Source: Dehalococcoidia bacterium (GTDB lineage: Bacteria; Chloroflexota; Dehalococcoidia; Dehalococcoidales; RBG-16-60-22). From it: 26,225 nt of DNA. Numbering within the stretch: position 1 is the stretch's first letter; the number at the start of each line of letters is the position of its first letter. The stretch spans positions 1-26,225 of the forward strand of contig JAUWYU010000003.1 in assembly GCA_030615655.1 (NCBI GenBank). The letters are read 5' to 3'. Positions 14,260 through 22,119 of the stretch are shown here, piece after piece. The notes under the pieces are model-generated. The model was given only the letters and a program-made list of their open reading frames with translations. It searched no databases and had not been told where the DNA came from. Made by a program: the position numbers and the translations under genes.

Positions 14260-15577
14260 CCTTGGTCTCTTCCTCCTCTTCCGTGGATGGCTCGGTCTCT
14301 TGAGTTACATCGGCCGCCGGTTCGCTGGTCTTGGCCTCGGTCTTGGTGGCCGTAGTTGTCTTCTTACGTCTTTTTGGTGCCGGCTTTTTCTTCTTCTCTT
14401 CTGGTGCAACCATAGCTTCTGCCTCAGTCGGCTTTTCTTCCTTTTTCGCAGTAGTGGTTGCCTTGGTTGTCTTTCTAGCTCTCGGTTTGGCCGGTTTCTT
14501 CTCCGGCTCGGCAGCGGGCGCTGCCTTGGCCGTCCTCTTCGCTCTAGGCTTGGCCGGTTTCTCTGCTGCCTCGACTGGCTTTTCTTCTGGCTTGGCAGGG
14601 GCTGCTTCAGCCACTGCCTCGGCGGGCTTCTCTTCCGGCTCGGCAGCAGGGGCTGCCTCGGCTACCGCTTCGACTGGCTTCTCTTCCAGCTCGGCAGCAG
14701 GGGCTGCTTCAGCCACTGCCTCGGTTGGCTTCTCTTCCGCCTTGGCCGGAGCTGCTTCAGCTACCGCCTCAGCTGGTTTCTCTTCCGCCTTGGCCGGAGC
14801 TACCTCGGCCACTGCCTCAGCTGGCGTTTCTTCAGTTTCGGCAGGGACTACTTCGGCTACCGCTTCGGTTGGCTTTTCTTCCGTCTCGGCAACAGGAGCT
14901 GCCTCAACTTCCGCCTCGGCGGGCGCCTCTTCAATCTCTGTTACCTTGAGTTCGGGCAGGATTTGTCCCTTATATATCCAGACTTTTACGCCAATCCGCC
15001 CCAGAGTGGTGCGCGCCTCGGTAAAACCATAGTCAATATCAGCCCGCAGTGTATGCAGGGGTACCTGTCCCTCATGTGAAGTCTGTCGGCGGGCTATCTC
15101 GGCATTCCCCAGTCTGCCGGCACAACTGACCTTTATTCCTTTCGCTCCCGCCTGAATGGTGCGAAAGATGGCCTGTTTCATGGCTCGCCGGTAAGCTATC
15201 CGGCGTTCAATCTGCTCCGCCACCGACCTGGCTACCAGATAGGCATCCATCTCCGGCTGGCGAATCTCCTGTATATTTAACCGTATCCTCTTCCCGATGA
15301 GACCCTCGAGGTGCAGCCTCATTTCATCAACCCGCTGTCCGCCCCGTCCGATGACAATGCCGGGTCGGGCAGTATACAGGGTAATGGTCACATCCTTGGC
15401 CTGGCGGTCAATCTCTATCAGGGAGATAGCGGCTTCGCGATACTTCGATTTTATTTCCTCTCGAAGCTTATTATCTTCATACACGAACTCGGCATAATGT
15501 GTATCACTATACCACTTCGACTGCCAATCCTTTATGATCCCAAGTCTGAAACCTATAGGGTGAACTTTATGGCCCAA
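14246..15577 (-). CDS. rpsC: 30S ribosomal protein S3 with very long repetitive C-terminal extension
   Basis: The protein has 443 residues, about twice the usual 210-250. Residues 1-215 are a complete S3: GHKVHPIGFRLGI start, KH domain with PGIVIGRGGQRVDEMR, and the C-terminal domain to GRIGVKVWIYKGQILPE. From about 218 the sequence becomes low-complexity: six repeats of 16-17 residues (consensus EEKPxEAVAEAAPAKA) at 233-330, a Lys/Ala/Pro/Arg-rich basic stretch at about 331-415 and an acidic end (STEEEEETKD). S3 sits at the mRNA entry channel. The frame is uninterrupted through to the overlap with rplP, so the tail is part of the gene. The start is a TTG directly after the rplV stop, with AGGAGG just upstream in rplV. 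Confidence 0.95.
   Translation of the reverse strand: MGHKVHPIGFRLGIIKDWQSKWYSDTHYAEFVYEDNKLREEIKSKYREAAISLIEIDRQAKDVTITLYTARPGIVIGRGGQRVDEMRLHLEGLIGKRIRLNIQEIRQPEMDAYLVARSVAEQIERRIAYRRAMKQAIFRTIQAGAKGIKVSCAGRLGNAEIARRQTSHEGQVPLHTLRADIDYGFTEARTTLGRIGVKVWIYKGQILPELKVTEIEEAPAEAEVEAAPVAETEEKPTEAVAEVVPAETEETPAEAVAEVAPAKAEEKPAEAVAEAAPAKAEEKPTEAVAEAAPAAELEEKPVEAVAEAAPAAEPEEKPAEAVAEAAPAKPEEKPVEAAEKPAKPRAKRTAKAAPAAEPEKKPAKPRARKTTKATTTAKKEEKPTEAEAMVAPEEKKKKPAPKRRKKTTTATKTEAKTSEPAADVTQETEPSTEEEEETKDAAA
14588..14881 (-). repeat. Six 48/51-nt tandem repeats inside rpsC
   Basis: The DNA encodes residues 233-330 of S3 as four units of 16 codons and two of 17 codons. The units begin EEKP or EETP and carry EAVAEAAPA or a close variant. 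They are similar at the DNA level but not identical, with many third-base differences, so they are not a recent expansion. A seventh, broken unit (EEKPVEAAEK) follows. Confidence 0.9.
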
Positions 15578-15916
15578 TTAACCCTCCTGCTCAGCAATGA
15601 TAACTGTAATATGACTGGAACGCTTCCGGATGGGGCTTACCCGCCCCCTGGACCGCGGTCGATACCGGCGCATACCCCGAGCCTCGTCGGCAAAGATGCT
15701 GACAATCTTCAGGTCGGCGGGGTCCATCTGAAAATTATTTTCGGCATTGGCCACCGCTGACCGTACCAGCTTTGAGACGAGCTTCGCCTTCGGTGTCGGC
15801 GTGAACTGGAGCAATGTCAAAGCCTCGTCTACCATCTTGCCCCGCACCATATTCACCAGCGGGCGCACCTTACTGGCGGGTATACCTGTGTTCTTGGCTA
15901 CGGCTCTAACTTCCAC
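15578..15916 (-). CDS. rplV: 50S ribosomal protein L22
   Basis: The protein has 112 residues, normal for L22. It contains KVRPLVNMVRGKMVDEALTLLQFTPTPKA and the C-terminal beta hairpin RGMRRYRPRSRGRVSPIRKRSSHITVII, which lines the exit tunnel and is a macrolide-contact site. The start is a GTG at 15916. Its stop is immediately followed by the rpsC TTG start. Confidence 0.97.
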   Translation of the reverse strand: MEVRAVAKNTGIPASKVRPLVNMVRGKMVDEALTLLQFTPTPKAKLVSKLVRSAVANAENNFQMDPADLKIVSIFADEARGMRRYRPRSRGRVSPIRKRSSHITVIIAEQEG

Positions 15917-15949
15917 TTTATCTTACACCTGTATCCGGTAATTTTTTAC

Positions 15950-16240
15950 CTACCTTCTCTTTACCTGGGTAACTCTGTCCGACCTAGCAACGTGCCCCCG
16001 GTAGGTTCGCGTGGCCGCAAATTCGCCTAATTTATGACCTACCATGTTCTCGTTGATATAGATAGGCACGTGTCTTCTGCCGTCGTGGACACCGATAGTC
16101 AGTCCCACCATCTGCGGCATTATGGTTGACGAGCGTGACCAGGTTTTTATCACCGTCTTCTGGCCCGAGCGGATGACGGCGTCTACTTTCTTCATTAATT
16201 TTTCGGCAACAGCCGGCCCTTTTTTCGTTGACCTTGACAT
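15950..16240 (-). CDS. rpsS: 30S ribosomal protein S19
   Basis: The protein has 96 residues. It begins MSRSTKKGPAVAEKLMKKV and contains IKTWSRSSTIMPQMVGLTIGVHDGRRHVPIYINENMVGHKLGEFAATRTYRGH, the S19 signature. S19 is in the 30S head, beside S13. It lies 17 nt after rplB and 33 nt before rplV. Confidence 0.98.
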   Translation of the reverse strand: MSRSTKKGPAVAEKLMKKVDAVIRSGQKTVIKTWSRSSTIMPQMVGLTIGVHDGRRHVPIYINENMVGHKLGEFAATRTYRGHVARSDRVTQVKRR

Positions 16241-16257
16241 TTTACCTCTCTATCCGC

Positions 16258-17085
16258 TTACTTGCCTCTGCGTTTCACAATCATGCGGTCTGAAACCTTG
16301 GACTTACGTGTTTTATAACCCAGGGCCGGTTTGCCCCAGGGAGTCTTCGGTCCCGGCAGGCCAATCGGCGCTCTACCTTCGCCACCACCATGAGGGTGGT
16401 CGCGCGGGTTCATGGCGGAGCCCCTTACCGTGGGCCGCCATCCCATACGTCGCTTGCGGCCGGCCTTGCCCAGGCTGATATTCTGATGTTCGACATTCCC
16501 CAGCTGGCCGATAGTAGCCAGACACTCGCTGCGCACGCGGCGGATTTCACCGGATGGCAACCGGATTAGCGCGTATTCACCTTCTTTTACCATCAGCTGG
16601 GCTGACGCCCCGGCGCTGCGCACCATCTGGCCGCCTCTGCCTTTTTGCAGTTCGATGTTATGTATCTCCGTGCCCGTGGGCATCGAACTGAGGGGCATGG
16701 CGTTCCCCGGCCTAATCTCGGCATTGCTGCCTGACATGACCGTATCGTCGACGTTTAATCCCACCGGGGCCAGGATATAGCGTTTTTCCCCGTCGACATA
16801 GTAAATAAGCGCGATACGTGCCGTGCGGTTGGGGTCATATTCAATGGCGGCTACCCGGCCGGGGATACCTGCCTTGTCCCGCTTGAAGTCGATTATACGC
16901 AGTCGGCGCTTCGCCCCGCCACCGCGATGGCGAACGGTTATTTTACCGCGGTTATTCCGACCCGCCCGCTTCTTCAGGGGCAAGAGCAGCGACTTTTCAG
17001 GCTTATCCTTGGTTATCTCGTCAAAGGTATAGCCGCTCATCCCCCGTCGGCCCGGGGAGGTTGGACGATATATCTTTAATGCCAC
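16258..17085 (-). CDS. rplB: 50S ribosomal protein L2
   Basis: The protein has 275 residues, the standard L2 length. Diagnostic segments are KPEKSLLLPLKKRAGRNNRGKITVRHRGGGAKRRLR near the N-terminus and the strictly conserved VRGSAMNPRDHPHGGGEGRAPIG loop that contains the histidine tied to peptidyl transfer. L2 is a primary 23S rRNA-binding protein needed for subunit joining. The start is a GTG at 17085 after a G-rich ribosome-binding site; rplW lies 17 nt upstream. Confidence 0.98.
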   Translation of the reverse strand: MALKIYRPTSPGRRGMSGYTFDEITKDKPEKSLLLPLKKRAGRNNRGKITVRHRGGGAKRRLRIIDFKRDKAGIPGRVAAIEYDPNRTARIALIYYVDGEKRYILAPVGLNVDDTVMSGSNAEIRPGNAMPLSSMPTGTEIHNIELQKGRGGQMVRSAGASAQLMVKEGEYALIRLPSGEIRRVRSECLATIGQLGNVEHQNISLGKAGRKRRMGWRPTVRGSAMNPRDHPHGGGEGRAPIGLPGPKTPWGKPALGYKTRKSKVSDRMIVKRRGK

Positions 17086-17102
17086 TCGGCTACCCCCTTC
17101 AT

Positions 17103-17387
17103 TTAGACACCTTCAAAGAATTCTATTTTATCCCCCGCCTGGAGGGTGACAATCGCTTTTTTCCATGGTCGCGTCTGTATTTGCCGCCGTCCCACCCTTC
17201 GGGTCTTACCGGGTACTGTTACTACATTAACTCCGGTTACCCTGACCTTGAAGGCATTTTCTACGGCCTGCTTAATCATCGGCTTATTAGCCTCGTCAGC
17301 TATCTCAAAGGCGTATTTGCCCTGAGTTTGCAGTTTCGTGCTTTTTTCAGTTATCAGCGGGCGGCGCAGCACCTCGTACAGATGCAT
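17103..17387 (-). CDS. rplW: 50S ribosomal protein L23
   Basis: The protein has 94 residues and starts MHLYEVLRRPLITEKSTKLQ, typical of L23, with the conserved YAFEIADEANKPMIKQAVENAF and the basic loop before ATVTLQAG-type end (IVTLQAGDKIEFFEG). L23 is the main docking site for trigger factor and SRP at the tunnel exit. The ATG at 17387 has GGGGGAG four bases upstream, yet lies 41 nt inside the end of rplD. Confidence 0.96.
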   Translation of the reverse strand: MHLYEVLRRPLITEKSTKLQTQGKYAFEIADEANKPMIKQAVENAFKVRVTGVNVVTVPGKTRRVGRRQIQTRPWKKAIVTLQAGDKIEFFEGV

Positions 17388-18030
17388 TATCTCCCCCTTG
17401 AGTTAATCCGTTGCCCCATAGTTTTTCGGCAATGCGCACCGCGGCCTCGGTCATCAATAGCGTCTTATGGGAAAGGATATCGAGTATATTAAGTATATTG
17501 GCCGGCATTGTCTTGATTTTCCGTAGATTGCGGGCCGATTTGATGACGTTTTCCTCCGGTTCCGGGGTAACGATGAGAGCCGAAGAATCCACGCCGAGAG
17601 CTGCTAGAGCTTCTATCATCTTCTTGGTCTTGGGCTCGGCAAAATCAAATCCGTCCAGGACCTTCAGTTCCCCATCTGCGGCCTTGGCCGAGAGGACACA
17701 TCTCAGGGCCAGGCGGCGCATTTTTCTGGGTGTATCCTGGCGGTAGCTCCTCGGATGCGGCCCGAAAGTGATGCCACCACCGCGGCGCAACGGGGACTTC
17801 TTACTGCCGGCCCGGGCATTGCCGGTGCCCTTCTGGCGGAACAGCTTACTGGTACTGCCGGCGACCTTACCCCTGGTTTTGGTCGACGCCGTTCCCTGGC
17901 GGGCATTCGCCCGCTGACCGACCATTACCTGATGCACCACCGCTTCATTAAACGGTACGGCAAAGACCTGGTCGCTGACTTCAATCTGCCTGACCACTTC
18001 TCCGGCAAGGTTATAGACTGGAAGCTGCAC
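17347..18030 (-). CDS. rplD: 50S ribosomal protein L4, with short C-terminal extension overlapping L23
   Basis: The protein has 227 residues, about 15-20 longer than usual. The core carries QRANARQGTASTKTRGKVAGSTSKLFRQKGTGNARAG, the tunnel loop, and GGGITFGPHPRSYRQDTPRKMRRLALR. L4 lines the exit tunnel with L22 and represses the S10 operon in E. coli. The family core seems to end near residue 208 (AEKLWGN); the frame then runs on through the rplW ribosome-binding site and 41 nt into rplW. The start is a GTG one base after the rplC stop. Confidence 0.96.
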   Translation of the reverse strand: MQLPVYNLAGEVVRQIEVSDQVFAVPFNEAVVHQVMVGQRANARQGTASTKTRGKVAGSTSKLFRQKGTGNARAGSKKSPLRRGGGITFGPHPRSYRQDTPRKMRRLALRCVLSAKAADGELKVLDGFDFAEPKTKKMIEALAALGVDSSALIVTPEPEENVIKSARNLRKIKTMPANILNILDILSHKTLLMTEAAVRIAEKLWGNGLTQGGDNASVRGAAPPADN

Positions 18031-18031
18031 C

Positions 18032-18664
18032 TTACTTCTTCCCCCTCCTCGACTTTCTTATTAGTAATAAGCTATTTCTCGTCCCGGGTACGGCTCCCTT
18101 AATCAGTAACAGGTTGCGGGCCGGGTCGGCCTCATATATCTCCAGATTGCTTACGGTTACCTGCTGGCTTCCCATGTGCCCGGACATGCGCATGCCTTTG
18201 AATACCCGACCGGGAGTGGTCGTGGCACCGATGGAGCCCGGCGCGCGGTGACGGTCCGACTGCCCATGCGTCTTGGGTCCGCCGGCAAAGTGATGGCGTT
18301 TCACCGTACCGGCAAATCCCTTGCCCTTGGAGATGCCGGTGACATCGACAATATCGCCCGCCTTGAACAGGCTGGCATCAACCGTCTGGCCGGTTTCAAT
18401 AGCTTCAATATCGTCTATCCTGAATTCTCGCAGATGCCTGAATTTTACCGGCTCTTTTTCCTTGGTGCGTCCTCGCCGGGACGATTTCGGTCGTTTAACT
18501 TCCCCGAAGCCAAGCTGAGCGGCATTATAGCCTTCTTTGTCGGCGGTTTTTACCTGTATCACCGTGCATGGGCCAGCCTCGACGGCGGTTACCGCCTCGG
18601 ATTTGCCGTCCTTACGGAATACCTGGGTCATGCCCAGCTTCTTGCCAATAATTCCTTCGGTCAT
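18032..18664 (-). CDS. rplC: 50S ribosomal protein L3
   Basis: The protein has 210 residues. It begins MTEGIIGKKLGMTQVF and contains DVTGISKGKGFAGTVKRHHFAGGPKTHGQSDRHRAPGSIG, the long loop that reaches the peptidyl transferase centre; the Gln in HGQSD is the residue methylated by PrmB in relatives. L3 is a primary 50S assembly protein. It follows rpsJ by 23 nt and rplD starts 1 nt after its stop. Confidence 0.98.
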   Translation of the reverse strand: MTEGIIGKKLGMTQVFRKDGKSEAVTAVEAGPCTVIQVKTADKEGYNAAQLGFGEVKRPKSSRRGRTKEKEPVKFRHLREFRIDDIEAIETGQTVDASLFKAGDIVDVTGISKGKGFAGTVKRHHFAGGPKTHGQSDRHRAPGSIGATTTPGRVFKGMRMSGHMGSQQVTVSNLEIYEADPARNLLLIKGAVPGTRNSLLLIRKSRRGKK

Positions 18665-18687
18665 AATTTCACCAGTTTAGACAGTTA

Positions 18688-18996
18688 TCATAGTTTGATA
18701 TCTATTTCCACTCCTGAAGGCAGGTTCAGCTTGGTCAAGGCGTCTATCGTCTTGGAGGTTGTCTCGATAATATCGATAAGCCGCTTGTGAGTGCGAATCT
18801 CAAACTGCTCCTGCGAGTCTTTATCTATGAAAGGAGAACGGATAACACTAAATTTCTGGATGCGGGTCGGCAGGGGTACTGGCCCTACCGCTACGGCTCC
18901 GGTACTTTCAACTGCCTCCAGAATCTGCCGTGCCGATTGGTCAATCACCCTGTGGTCAAAACCCTTTAGTTTGATACGGATTTTCTGCTTAGCCAT
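18688..18996 (-). CDS. rpsJ: 30S ribosomal protein S10 (NusE)
   Basis: The protein has 102 residues, invariant for S10. It contains IRIKLKGFDHRVIDQSARQI, VGPVPLPTRIQKFSVIRSPFIDKDSQEQFEIRTHKRLIDI and the C-terminal LPSGVEIDIKL. S10 is in the 30S head and also serves in NusB-NusE antitermination. Its ATG overlaps the fusA stop by 8 nt, so the S10 operon has no separate start here: it continues directly from the str operon, and no tuf gene lies between. Confidence 0.98.
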   Translation of the reverse strand: MAKQKIRIKLKGFDHRVIDQSARQILEAVESTGAVAVGPVPLPTRIQKFSVIRSPFIDKDSQEQFEIRTHKRLIDIIETTSKTIDALTKLNLPSGVEIDIKL

Positions 18997-21076
18997 ATCT
19001 CCTGCCTACAGCTTTTTCTATAATCTGGTCGCTTATTTTGGCCGGCAGCTCCTCATATCTGTGGAACTCCAGCGAGTGAGTCGCCCTACCCTGGGTTAAT
19101 GACCTCAGTCTGGTCGCATAGCCGAAGGACTCGGCCAGGGGTATCAGGCAGTGAATCATGTACATTTCACCCTGAATGTTAACCTTCCCTATGTGGCCTC
19201 TTTTCGAGTTGAGGTCACCTATAATATCGCCGAGGAACTGCTCCGGTGCCACCACTTCCAGCTTCATAATAGGCTCTAAGAGGATCGGCTTGGCTTTCAT
19301 GGCGCCTTCTCTCAGTGCCATTGAGCCAGCCATCTTGAAGGCCAGCTCGGAGGAGTCAACCTCGTGATAGCTGCCGTCGCGAAGCGTGGCTTTAACATCA
19401 ACCACAGGATAGCCTGCCAGAACGCCGGTCTCCATGGCTTCTTTAATACCAATCTCAACCGGTGGAATATACTGCTTGGGGATGTTGCCTGCCTTGACAG
19501 CGTCGACAAACTGAAAGCCATGACCGCGTTCCAGAGGTTCAAGCTCAAGATTGACATGGCCGTACTGACCGTGTCCACCGGTCTGGCGAACGAACCTTCC
19601 CTCTATCTGCACCGGTATGGTAATCGTCTCCTTGTAGGCGACCCGTGGTCTGCCTACCTTCACCCCTACTTTAAATTCACTGATTAGCCGGCTTACTATT
19701 ACCTCCAGATGCAGCTCTCCCATACCCGAGACTATAGTCTGTCCGGTATCATCGTTATAGGTCACCTTGAAGGTGGGGTCCTCTTCGGTCAGCTTCTGCA
19801 GGGACTCTCCCATCCTGTCCTGGTCAGCTCTGGTCTTGGGCTCGATGGCAACAGAAATGACCGGCTCGGGGAAACGTATAGACTCCAGAAGCGCTGCTTT
19901 ATGAGTTTCACAAAGGGTGTCGCCGGTAAAGGTATTTTTAAGGCCGAGTGTGGCGACGATAGCTCCAGCGTCGGCTACATCGACATTCTCCCGATGGTTG
20001 GCATGCATCAGCAACAGGCGGCCGATGCGTTCCTGCCGGTTGCGAGTCGGGTTAAAAACATGCGCCCCTACCTTTACTCTGCCCGAATAAACCCTGAAAT
20101 AAACCAGCCGACCCACGAAGGGGTCGGTAACTACTTTAAATGCCAGTGCCGAAAAAGGAGCTTCATCGCTGGCTGGACGGGTGACCTCGTTACCGGTCTT
20201 GGTCTCTACGGCTATGACCGGTGGTATGTCCAGAGGGGAGGGCAGGTAGTCGACGATAGCATCAAGTAGCGGTTGGATACCCATGTTCTTCAGCGCGCTA
20301 CCACAAATAACAGGTACCCCTTTGTTGTCCAGGGTTACCCGTCTCAGGGCTTGTTTCAACTCATAAGCCTCAAGTTCGTCGCCTTCAAGGTAAGCTATCA
20401 TAATACTGTCGTCATGTTCGGCTAATTTCGTAATTAGTGCCTGTCGTAATTCAGCACACCTGGCCTTTTCCGGCTCAGGGACGTCTATCTCTTCCGGTTC
20501 TGATTCCGGGTCAGTATCGAAGCGCCAGGCCTTATTTTCGATAATATCAATAATACCCTCGTACGTGTCCTCGGTACCCAAGGGTATCTGTATCGGCAGC
20601 GGGGTTGCCTGTAACCGATTCTCAATCATGGACAGAGTTCGGCTGAAGTTAGCACCAATCCGGTCCATCTTGTTGATAAAGCAAATTCTGGGCACTTTAT
20701 ATTTGTTCGCCTGCCGCCATACCGTCTCCGACTGTGCCTCAACTCCGGCCACGGCGTCAAAAACCACCACCCCGCCGTCAAGCACCCTGAGGCTGCGCTC
20801 AACTTCAGCGGTGAAGTCTACGTGCCCGGGAGTGTCGATGATATTGATGCGGTGCTCGCGCCAGTAACAGGTGGTCGCCGCCGCCGTGATAGTGATGCCG
20901 CGCTGCCTTTCCTGCTCCATCCAGTCCATCACCGCAGTGCCTTCATGCACCTCACCAATCTTATAGGTCCGTCCGGTATAATAGAGTATACGCTCGGTGA
21001 CGGTTGTCTTACCGGCATCGATATGGGCGATGATGCCTATATTGCGGATGTCCTCTAAAGAGAAATCCCTGAGCAC
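18989..21076 (-). CDS. fusA: Elongation factor G
   Basis: EF-G is the GTPase that drives translocation of tRNAs and mRNA. The G1 motif AHIDAGKT, switch I RGITITAAAT, G3 DTPGH, G4 NKMD and G5 GSAL are all intact, followed by domains II-V. From the GTG at 21076 the protein has 695 residues and begins MLRDFSLEDIRNIGIIAHID, like other EF-G proteins. GGAGAG sits six bases before this codon. An upstream in-frame GTG at 21097 adds seven residues but lacks a ribosome-binding site. rpsG lies 63 nt upstream; the stop overlaps rpsJ. Confidence 0.95.
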   Translation of the reverse strand: MLRDFSLEDIRNIGIIAHIDAGKTTVTERILYYTGRTYKIGEVHEGTAVMDWMEQERQRGITITAAATTCYWREHRINIIDTPGHVDFTAEVERSLRVLDGGVVVFDAVAGVEAQSETVWRQANKYKVPRICFINKMDRIGANFSRTLSMIENRLQATPLPIQIPLGTEDTYEGIIDIIENKAWRFDTDPESEPEEIDVPEPEKARCAELRQALITKLAEHDDSIMIAYLEGDELEAYELKQALRRVTLDNKGVPVICGSALKNMGIQPLLDAIVDYLPSPLDIPPVIAVETKTGNEVTRPASDEAPFSALAFKVVTDPFVGRLVYFRVYSGRVKVGAHVFNPTRNRQERIGRLLLMHANHRENVDVADAGAIVATLGLKNTFTGDTLCETHKAALLESIRFPEPVISVAIEPKTRADQDRMGESLQKLTEEDPTFKVTYNDDTGQTIVSGMGELHLEVIVSRLISEFKVGVKVGRPRVAYKETITIPVQIEGRFVRQTGGHGQYGHVNLELEPLERGHGFQFVDAVKAGNIPKQYIPPVEIGIKEAMETGVLAGYPVVDVKATLRDGSYHEVDSSELAFKMAGSMALREGAMKAKPILLEPIMKLEVVAPEQFLGDIIGDLNSKRGHIGKVNIQGEMYMIHCLIPLAESFGYATRLRSLTQGRATHSLEFHRYEELPAKISDQIIEKAVGRRYG

Positions 21077-21139
21077 TTTCTTCTCTCCCGCTGTCACTGG
21101 ATTTTTTATGGTAACACTGCTATTAATCAGAAAAACCCC

Positions 21140-21610
21140 TTACCATCTATAGTGGGCAAAGGCCCTGTTGGCCTCGGCCATTCTATGCGTATCTTCACGT
21201 TTTTTAATAGTCACTCCCTGCCCCTGGAAGGCATCACTGAGTTCATTGGCCAGTTTCTCCATCATCGCCTTGCCTTTTCGGGCCCGGGCGGATTTCACCA
21301 GCCATGTCAGGGCCAGGAAGAGACCACGGTCAGGTTGCACCTCCACCGGTACCTGATAGGTAGCGCCGCCGACACGACGGGGCTTGACCTGAAGTAGCGG
21401 CGTGGTGTTTCTTACCGCCTGTTCCAGTGCTGCTACCGGGTCCTTGGAGACCTGCTGCTCCAGTAGCTCAAGAGCGCCGTAGACGATTCCCTCTGCCGTC
21501 CGTTTCTTGCCGCGCATCATCACTTTGGCAATCAACCTGGATACGGTTGTGCTGCGATATTTGGCATCAGGAATGACCTCTCTCTTTACCGCTCGGGCTC
21601 TTCTCGGCAT
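21140..21610 (-). CDS. rpsG: 30S ribosomal protein S7
   Basis: The protein has 156 residues, the normal S7 length. PRRARAVKREVIPDAKY, KVMMRGKKRTAEGIVYGAL, NTTPLLQVKPRRVGGATYQVPVEVQPDR and the C-terminal THRMAEANRAFAHYRW are diagnostic. S7 nucleates the 30S head and is the str operon regulator in E. coli. It lies 14 nt after rpsL. Confidence 0.98.
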   Translation of the reverse strand: MPRRARAVKREVIPDAKYRSTTVSRLIAKVMMRGKKRTAEGIVYGALELLEQQVSKDPVAALEQAVRNTTPLLQVKPRRVGGATYQVPVEVQPDRGLFLALTWLVKSARARKGKAMMEKLANELSDAFQGQGVTIKKREDTHRMAEANRAFAHYRW

Positions 21611-21624
21611 TTTATCCCCTCAGA

Positions 21625-22056
21625 CTAGGTGGGTTCGACCCTTTCTTTAGCCTTTTTGCTCCCGTACTTGCTGCGACCTTGACGGCGATTAGCCACACCG
21701 CTGGTATCCAGTGCCCCCCGGACGATATGATAGCGGACGCCGGGCAGGTCTTTGACACGGCCGCCCCGAATCAGGACTACCGAGTGTTCCTGCAATTCAT
21801 GTCCTTCACCGGGTATATAGGCGGTTACCTCCATGTGGTTGGTCAGGCGCACCCTGGCTATCTTGCGCAGCGCCGAATTGGGCTTTCTGGGGGTAGTCGT
21901 CTTAACCTGCACGCAAACCCCTCGTTTCTGCGGGGAGCCCTTCCCCGACTGCACCCTGTTTTTTAAAGCGTTGTAGGTGTAGCGCAGTGCCGGCGTCCTG
22001 GTCTTCTTAGAGACCACCTTGCGCCCCTTGCGAACCAGCTGATTTATTGTCGGCAT
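21625..22056 (-). CDS. rpsL: 30S ribosomal protein S12, with an N-terminal-region insertion
   Basis: From the ATG at 22056 the protein has 143 residues and starts MPTINQLVRKGRKV, the standard start; AGGAAGGAAAG lies just upstream. The frame stays open to 22107 but those residues fall in the leader stem-loop and are not S12-like. Decoding-centre segments TTTPRKPNSALRK and GGRVKDLPGVRYH are intact, with Lys61-region residues of the streptomycin site unchanged. Between TPAL and SPQKRG there are about 13 more residues than in E. coli or Thermus S12. It is the first gene of the long minus-strand run. Confidence 0.96.
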   Translation of the reverse strand: MPTINQLVRKGRKVVSKKTRTPALRYTYNALKNRVQSGKGSPQKRGVCVQVKTTTPRKPNSALRKIARVRLTNHMEVTAYIPGEGHELQEHSVVLIRGGRVKDLPGVRYHIVRGALDTSGVANRRQGRSKYGSKKAKERVEPT

Positions 22057-22082
22057 TCTTTCCTTCCTGTCCCCACAATTAC

Positions 22083-22108
22083 AATGGATGAGCCTTAGCC
22101 CATCCATT
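22083..22108 (-). promoter_or_regulatory. Stem-loop in the rpsL leader (proximal)
   Basis: AATGGATG at 22083-22090 pairs perfectly with CATCCATT at 22101-22108 around a 10-nt loop. It lies 27 nt upstream of the rpsL ATG and so just before its ribosome-binding site. It is not followed by a U-run, so it looks like a leader structure and not a terminator. Confidence 0.5.
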
Positions 22109-22119
22109 CTGAAGCCTAG

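Noticed and set aside
14588..14881. CRISPR-like or minisatellite array
   Set aside because: The repeats are in frame, directly adjacent without spacers, and diverged; they encode the S3 tail.
14300..15079. Long plus-strand frames of 259 and 233 residues opposite rpsC (14300-15079 and 14331-15032)
   Set aside because: They are composition shadows of the Ala/Glu/Pro/Lys repeat tail of S3; the products are low-complexity Gly/Leu/Arg or Ala/Ser strings without a family signature.
22057..22107. N-terminal extension of S12 beginning at 22107
   Set aside because: The extra residues lie in the leader stem-loop, do not resemble S12, and the ATG at 22056 has a good ribosome-binding site and the family start.
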